DNA of 64,000 nucleotides from CAVTWS01 sp964390555. GTDB taxonomy: Bacteria > Actinomycetota > Acidimicrobiia > Acidimicrobiales > SHLQ01. Each line of letters begins with the position of its first letter. Position 1 is the stretch's first letter. Of the stretch, positions 59,254-64,000 are shown one piece after another. The notes below the pieces were generated by a model, which was not told the origin of the DNA, searched no databases, and was given only the letters and a program-made list of their open reading frames with translations. The position numbers and the translations under genes are program-made. The stretch spans positions 1 through 64,000 of the forward strand of contig CAYMJU010000033.1 of NCBI GenBank assembly GCA_964390555.1, read 5' to 3'.

Positions 59254-60432
59254 GTGATCGTCCAGGTCGAAACCCGCCGGCCCGGCGACGAGGAGCAGCG
59301 GCTGGCGCTCGGCCGGGAGGTCTTCGGCAACCGGTCCTACGACCCTCCCCCGCCGCTTCATCCCGCCGCGGCTGACCTGTGCGTCTACGACGGCGCCGAG
59401 CTGGTCGCGGGAGCGGCCTGTATCTCGATGGGTCAGTACTTCGGCGGCGTTCGCGTCGCCATGGGCGGTCTGGCGTCGGTGGCGGTGCGCCCCGACCGGC
59501 GGGGCTCTGGTGTGGCGAAGCGACTTGTCCGGGCGTCGCTGGAAGCAATGGCCGAGCGGGGCGAGGTCATCTCGATGCTGTACCCGACCACCGCCCAGCT
59601 CTACCGTCACCTCGGCTACGAGATCGCCGGTGGGCACGGTGAGTCGGCGATCCCGATCGATCGATTGCCGAGCGCCACCAAGATGTCGCAGCCAGAGATC
59701 GTCGATCCCGGCGATGTCGCGCTCGAACGTCGGCTCTACACCGAGGTGGCGCCACACGGGCACGGGTGGATCGACCGATCCGACTCGCTGTGGGAACGCA
59801 CCACGTGGTTCGTGGCCCATCAACAGACCGCTCGCGTCTACGCCGGGCGCCGCGACGGCCGCATCGTGTGGACGGTGCGGTACAGCCAGACCACACCGTC
59901 GGGCTCTGATCGGTGGTACGACATCGAAGTGGATGACCTCGTCGCGCTCGACCGGAGCGCCCTCGTCGATGCCTTGGCCTTTCTCGGAGCAAATGGAACC
60001 GTCGCCGGCCGCATCGTCACGACTGCCGCTCCAATGGCCATCGCCCAGGCGCTCGATCACGCGCCGGCCCTCAATCCGGTGTCGTGGCACCCGTGGATGC
60101 TGCGGATCGTCGATGTGGCAGGAGCGATGCAGGCTCGCCGACCGTTGGGCTACGAGACGGCTCGGGTCGAGCTGAGCGTGCACGACGACGTGTTGGTGGC
60201 CAATTCCCGGCGATGGGTGGTCGAGCTCGCGGACGGCATCGTCACGGTCGAGCCCGGCGGTTCCGGTACCGTCGAGCTCACGGTCGGCACGCTCGCATCC
60301 CTGTACACCGGGTGGCTCGATCCCCGGCGAGCGGCTATCGACGATCAGCTCATAGGTGCCGGTCCGGGCGACCTCGAGGCGCTGCGCCGGTTGTTCACCG
60401 CGCCGGCACCGTGGTGCCCCGACTTCTTCTGA
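59254..60432 (+). CDS. Eis-like GNAT acetyltransferase with SCP2 C-terminal domain
   Basis: A 392-residue Eis/YjcK-type protein. The first GNAT domain holds the acetyl-CoA loop VAVRPDRRGSGVAKRLVRA (near 80-98), a second degenerate GNAT half lies around 170-280, and the C-terminal 100 residues form an SCP2-like sterol carrier fold. Eis relatives acetylate amines in aminoglycosides or proteins. GTG 59254 is set by the upstream TAGAGT. The ispH start is 24 bases beyond its stop. Confidence 0.8.
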   Translation: MIVQVETRRPGDEEQRLALGREVFGNRSYDPPPPLHPAAADLCVYDGAELVAGAACISMGQYFGGVRVAMGGLASVAVRPDRRGSGVAKRLVRASLEAMAERGEVISMLYPTTAQLYRHLGYEIAGGHGESAIPIDRLPSATKMSQPEIVDPGDVALERRLYTEVAPHGHGWIDRSDSLWERTTWFVAHQQTARVYAGRRDGRIVWTVRYSQTTPSGSDRWYDIEVDDLVALDRSALVDALAFLGANGTVAGRIVTTAAPMAIAQALDHAPALNPVSWHPWMLRIVDVAGAMQARRPLGYETARVELSVHDDVLVANSRRWVVELADGIVTVEPGGSGTVELTVGTLASLYTGWLDPRRAAIDDQLIGAGPGDLEALRRLFTAPAPWCPDFF

Positions 60433-60442
60433 GCCCGTCCAG

Positions 60443-60448
60443 TACCCT
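60443..60448 (+). promoter_or_regulatory. -10 element TACCCT of ispH
   Basis: TACCCT is seven bases before GTG 60456, the leaderless spacing. Confidence 0.5.
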
Positions 60449-60455
60449 TTCTCGT

Positions 60456-61487
60456 GTGGCCGTCGAGAAGGTGTTGCTGGCGTCGCCGCGCGGATTCTGC
60501 GCCGGGGTCGAAATGGCGATCAAGGCGTTGGCGTGGATGGTCCGAGCGTTCGAGCCGCCGGTGTACTGCTACCACGAGATCGTGCACAACCGGCTAGTGG
60601 TCAAGCGGTTCGAGGACCTGGGCGTCGTGTTCGTCGACGACATCGCCGAGGTACCGCCGGGCGCTCCCGTGATGCTGTCGGCGCACGGTTCGGCTCCTCA
60701 GGTCGTCGCCGACGCACATGCGCAGGGCGGGTACGTCGTCGATGCCGTCTGTCCATTGGTCACCAAGGTGCACCACGAGGTGAAGGTCCGAGCGCGGAAG
60801 GGCTACCGGGTCGTCTACGTGGGCCACGAGGGTCACGAGGAAGCGGTCGGCACGATCGCGGTGGCGCCCGAGTCGATCTCGCGAGTCGAGACTCCTGCCG
60901 ATGTCGCCGCGCTCCCCGACTTCGACCAACCCGTGGCGCTGCTGGCCCAGACGACGCTCAGCCACCTCGATTGGCGGAGTGTGCTCGACGCCACCCGCGA
61001 ACGCTACGTCGACATGTGGATGCCGGGACGAAGTGACCTGTGCTTCGCCACGACCAACCGGCAAGAGGCGCTGATGGCGATGGCGCCGCGATGCGACGCG
61101 GTTGTCGTGATCGGGTCGGCCAACTCCTCGAACACCAACGCCCTGGCCAAGATCGCCCGCGAGTCGGGCTGTGCCCGCGTCTACCGTGTGAACACCGCCG
61201 CCGAGCTCCCCGACGACCTGTCGGGCGTGGTCGGACTCACCGCCGGGGCGTCGGCACCCGAGGAGCTGGTCGAGGCCGTCATCGCCCGATTGGCCCCGCA
61301 AGACGGCGTCGAGGAGGTGCGCGTCAGCGACGAGGACGAGTACTTTCCGCCACCCCGCAACCTTCGAGACCTGCTCGCCGTGATCGATGCCGCGGCGACG
61401 TTCGGGCTCGGTGGGCCGGTCGCCGATCGCTTCCCGGTCGACGATCGCTCCCTCGACGCCAGCGAGGTCCTCGCCCAGCTGGGGTAG
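60456..61487 (+). CDS. ispH: 4-hydroxy-3-methylbut-2-enyl diphosphate reductase
   Basis: A 343-residue iron-sulfur enzyme, last step of the MEP isoprenoid pathway. The three cluster Cys are visible in RGFCAGV (Cys14), VDAVCPLVTKVH and SDLCFATTNRQ; AHGSAPQ and GHEGHEEAVGT carry the active His residues. Length is typical. The C-terminal 30 residues are an extra acidic tail. It yields IPP and DMAPP for membrane lipids. Confidence 0.97.
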   Translation: MAVEKVLLASPRGFCAGVEMAIKALAWMVRAFEPPVYCYHEIVHNRLVVKRFEDLGVVFVDDIAEVPPGAPVMLSAHGSAPQVVADAHAQGGYVVDAVCPLVTKVHHEVKVRARKGYRVVYVGHEGHEEAVGTIAVAPESISRVETPADVAALPDFDQPVALLAQTTLSHLDWRSVLDATRERYVDMWMPGRSDLCFATTNRQEALMAMAPRCDAVVVIGSANSSNTNALAKIARESGCARVYRVNTAAELPDDLSGVVGLTAGASAPEELVEAVIARLAPQDGVEEVRVSDEDEYFPPPRNLRDLLAVIDAAATFGLGGPVADRFPVDDRSLDASEVLAQLG

Positions 61488-61498
61488 AGGTCCAGCGT

Positions 61499-62209
61499 TC
61501 AGCCCGCCAGGATCTGCGCTTCGTCGAACAGGGTCTGGAGGCGTTGGCGGAGCTGTTCGGAGTGGTCGCGCACCGCCCGGCGCGGCACGCGACCATTGAC
61601 GAGCGCCGGCGGTTCGAGGGGTTCGCCGATCACGAAGGCGATCTTGCGCGGATACACGAACTTCGAGCCCTTCGGCATGATGCGCTCGGTGCCGCCGATT
61701 CCGACGGGGACGATCGGGACCTGAGCCCGGCCCGAGACGAACGACGCGCCCTCGTGCATGTCGTCGGACTTGACGATCGGTCCCGACCGGCGCGTGCCCT
61801 CCGGGAACATGACCAGCGGCTCACCGCGGGCGAGCACAGCCTGCGCAGCGCGAAGAGCCGCCCGGTCGGCGGTGCCCCGCTCCACGGGGAACCCCCCGAT
61901 TGACGTCAGGAACCACCCGCCGGCACGCGTCTTCCACAGGCTCTCCTTGCCCATGAACCGCATGGTTCGGGTCGTGAGGATCGAGGCCAGCGGCGTGTCG
62001 GCGTTGGACCGATGAACCGGCGACAAGATGAAGGGTCGACCGGTCGGAATGTTCTCGCGGCCGACGATCTTGGCCCGCAACCAGGTCCGGGCGAGCACCA
62101 GCACGGCGAAGCGCAAGAACCGGTAGGTCATCCGCTGCGGCACGCTCATGCGCCCCGCCAGATCGGCACCACCCGACGGATCGTTGTCGTCATCCACGTC
62201 AGCGCTCAT
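61499..62209 (-). CDS. plsC: 1-acyl-sn-glycerol-3-phosphate acyltransferase
   Basis: A 236-residue acyltransferase. The catalytic H-x4-D is seen in PVHRSNAD near 65-72, with FPEGTRRSG further on and a PIVPVGIGG strand. It makes phosphatidic acid. The ATG at 62209 overlaps the stop of aroA-cmk by 11 bases, so they are coupled; a later Met (MSVPQRM) is possible. It is convergent with ispH, with an 11-base gap. Confidence 0.9.
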   Translation of the reverse strand: MSADVDDDNDPSGGADLAGRMSVPQRMTYRFLRFAVLVLARTWLRAKIVGRENIPTGRPFILSPVHRSNADTPLASILTTRTMRFMGKESLWKTRAGGWFLTSIGGFPVERGTADRAALRAAQAVLARGEPLVMFPEGTRRSGPIVKSDDMHEGASFVSGRAQVPIVPVGIGGTERIMPKGSKFVYPRKIAFVIGEPLEPPALVNGRVPRRAVRDHSEQLRQRLQTLFDEAQILAG

Positions 62210-64000
62210 CGAGCAACTCCACCACACGATCGACCACTTGGTCGATGTCGAGATCGGACGTGTCGAGCACGACCACGTCGGGGGCGAGATCGTGTTCGGT
62301 CAGCAAGGGGCTGGTGGCCCGGTTCGAATCGGCGGTGTCGCGTCGGTCGAGATCGGCGGCGACCGCGTCGATGTCGGCACGTGACACCTCGCGGGCGCGC
62401 CGGATGGCGCGGATCTCCGGTCGAGCGGTCAGGTAGAGCTTGAGGACGGCATCGGGAAACACCACCGACCCGATGTCGCGACCTTCGACCACTCCTCCCC
62501 CACGTTCGGCGACCCAAGCCCGTTGGCGGGCGACCAGCTCGGCTCGCACCGCGGGGTTGGCGGCGACGGTGCTCACCGCCACGGTGACCTCGGGCCCCCT
62601 GATGGCCTCGGTGGCGTCGAGGCCATCGACGGTGACGGTCGGCCGGCCGACGTGGATGTCGATGCGGCGGGCCAGCGCGGCCACGGCGTCGCGGTCGGCG
62701 GGGTCGACGCCGTGGTGCAGCGCCGCGAACGCCACCGCCCGGTACATGGCGCCGGTGTCGAGGTACTCGAGCCCAACGCGGTCGGCCACGACTTGGGCCG
62801 CCGTCGACTTGCCCGACCCGGCCGGGCCGTCGATGGCAAGCACCCGATCCGGTGCCGGCACGCGAAGCGTGTCGAGGGTCGCGAAGTAGGCGGGGAAGGT
62901 CTTCGCGACGCACCCCGGATCGGCGATCGCCACGCCCCGCACTCGCAAACCGATGAGCGCCAGCGCCATAGCGATGCGGTGGTCGTCGTAGGTGGCGAAC
63001 ATCGTCGGCTCGGGAGTTCCGGGGTCGATGGTGAGCCCGTCGGGGTCGATGGTCGCAGCGATCCCGGCTCGTCCGAGCTCGGTGACCATGGCGCCGACCC
63101 GGTCGGACTCCTTGGTGGTGCGGATGAAGCCGACGCCGGTGATCGACGTCGGGCCCTCGGCGAACGGTGCGACGGCTCCCAAGGTCGGCACGAGGTCGGA
63201 CATGGCGCCGAGGTCGACGGTGATGCCCCGGAGGTGGGGCGTGCCGACGACGGTGAGGCCCTCGGTGTGATCAGCGACGCGGCACCCCATCGCTTCGAGC
63301 ACCTCGACGAAACGGGTGTCGCCCTGAGCCGACTGGCGGTCGAGACCGCGCACCGTCACCCGGCCACCGGTGACCGCCGCCGCGGCGAAGAAGTAACTCG
63401 CCGCCGAGGCATCGGGTTCGACGTCGTAGCGGCGGGCCGAATATCCGCCCGGCTCGATCACGAACCGTCGAGGGCACCCCCGAGGGTCTTCTTCGACGGC
63501 GATGGTTGCTCCGAAGTCGCGCATCACCGCCACCGTGAGATCGAGGTACGGCACCGACACCGGCTCGCCGGCGAGCTCGACGATCAACCCATACGGCAGC
63601 GCCGGACCGGCGAGCAGGAGACCCGAGGCGAACTGGCTCGACGTATCCGCGGCGATGGTCACGGTCCGACGCCCGCCTGAGTCCGTGGGCCCATCGACCT
63701 CGACGGTGACCGGCAGACCCCCGCCGACAGCGGCGTCGACTACCGTGACGCCGAGATCTCCCAATGCGGTGATCAGCTCGGCGAAGGGGCGGCGCCTCAG
63801 CTGGTCGTGGCCGTCGATCGTGTACCGCCCGGCGCCGAGGATGGTCGCACCGAGGAGGAATCGGGCGGTGGTCCCCGATTGGCGGGCATCGAGCGAGCGG
63901 GGACCGTGCACCCAGCGCCCGCCGGTTCCGTAGACGGTGATCGTCTGGCTGTCGGGAGCGACCGTGACGCGAGCGCCGAGCACCTCGAGGCAACCGATCA
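62199..64000 (-). CDS. Fused EPSP synthase-cytidylate kinase (5' end beyond window)
   Basis: A fused protein, at least 600 residues visible and still open at the window end. The N-terminal part is EPSP synthase (AroA), shown by DARQSGTTARFLLG, HDQLRRRPFAEL and TKESDRV; about 45-60 residues of it lie outside. From about 62860 to 62199 it is cytidylate kinase (Cmk), with P-loop DGPAGSGKST, VVEGRDIGSVVFPDA and RRDTADSNRATSPL. Thus shikimate and pyrimidine metabolism are joined in one chain; the same fusion is known in other bacteria. plsC is coupled downstream. Confidence 0.93.
   Translation of the reverse strand, partial: IGCLEVLGARVTVAPDSQTITVYGTGGRWVHGPRSLDARQSGTTARFLLGATILGAGRYTIDGHDQLRRRPFAELITALGDLGVTVVDAAVGGGLPVTVEVDGPTDSGGRRTVTIAADTSSQFASGLLLAGPALPYGLIVELAGEPVSVPYLDLTVAVMRDFGATIAVEEDPRGCPRRFVIEPGGYSARRYDVEPDASAASYFFAAAAVTGGRVTVRGLDRQSAQGDTRFVEVLEAMGCRVADHTEGLTVVGTPHLRGITVDLGAMSDLVPTLGAVAPFAEGPTSITGVGFIRTTKESDRVGAMVTELGRAGIAATIDPDGLTIDPGTPEPTMFATYDDHRIAMALALIGLRVRGVAIADPGCVAKTFPAYFATLDTLRVPAPDRVLAIDGPAGSGKSTAAQVVADRVGLEYLDTGAMYRAVAFAALHHGVDPADRDAVAALARRIDIHVGRPTVTVDGLDATEAIRGPEVTVAVSTVAANPAVRAELVARQRAWVAERGGGVVEGRDIGSVVFPDAVLKLYLTARPEIRAIRRAREVSRADIDAVAADLDRRDTADSNRATSPLLTEHDLAPDVVVLDTSDLDIDQVVDRVVELLDER

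Overview
The window is high-GC, gene-dense actinobacterial chromosome. It most resembles a member of class Acidimicrobiia; this is inferred from gene content and order only. Actinobacterial markers are a PafB/PafC pair of WYL regulators close to Tat genes and a HelY helicase, a mycothione reductase (hence mycothiol), a cluster gcvH / GarA-like FHA / FtsR-like MerR / DUF151 / MerR like the mycobacterial Rv1826-Rv1830 region, and lipoproteins with Asp-rich tails after the lipid Cys. No phage, insertion sequence, CRISPR array or plasmid function is visible.

Layout. 1-2.6 kb: polar amino-acid ABC transporter (minus strand). 2.6-11.9 kb: acetyltransferase, then pafB-pafC-lepB, a glycerophosphodiesterase, two small proteins, the Tat pair and HelY. 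12-17.5 kb: degenerate lipid-kinase-like protein, M20 amidohydrolase, a double-length ThyX-like protein, an acidic zinc-ribbon protein and a tight GNAT-Nudix run. 17.5-20 kb: a Pro/Arg-rich protein divergent from YceH. 20-22.7 kb: a large secreted beta-helix protein. 22.8-30.6 kb: short-chain dehydrogenases, a nucleotidase-like HAD protein, thioesterase, nucleotidyltransferase, crotonase, an Ltp2-type thiolase fold with its DUF35 partner, and a family without a firm function. 30.6-34.4 kb: tandem glycine riboswitch driving gcvP, then a crotonase. 34.5-42.9 kb: double SnoaL protein, two related lipoproteins, a pair of acyl-CoA dehydrogenases, a beta-hydroxyacid dehydrogenase, mycothione reductase and chorismate synthase. 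42.9-49.3 kb (minus): pgsA-gcvH-FHA-ftsR-(small ORF)-hpt-DUF151-merR-nuclease-like-gcvT-M15 peptidase. 49.3-64 kb: HIT, SRAP, tRNA-Pro, a second large secreted protein, lipid kinase, SpoIIE phosphatase, der, DUF512 radical SAM, Eis-like acetyltransferase, ispH, plsC and an aroA-cmk fusion cut by the window end.

How the genes work together. Glycine cleavage is split over two loci: gcvP under a glycine riboswitch, and gcvT/gcvH inside a phosphatidylglycerol / FHA / MerR cluster. An acyl-CoA or steroid-like catabolic set (SDRs, crotonases, Ltp2-DUF35, paired acyl-CoA dehydrogenases) fills 22.8-40 kb. Envelope functions recur: Tat, LepB, two surface proteins, M15 peptidase, PlsC, PgsA.

Most notable. 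Two unrelated secreted proteins, one with a choice-of-anchor Q region and one with a choice-of-anchor L domain, end in the same triple 120-140-residue repeat, which may be an undescribed surface-retention module. A long perfect palindrome with a G-rich flank occurs twice just beyond minus-strand genes. A 30-bp palindromic minisatellite lies in frame inside the thiolase-fold gene. Many genes carry TANNNT exactly 6-8 bases before the start codon, which suggests widespread leaderless transcription.
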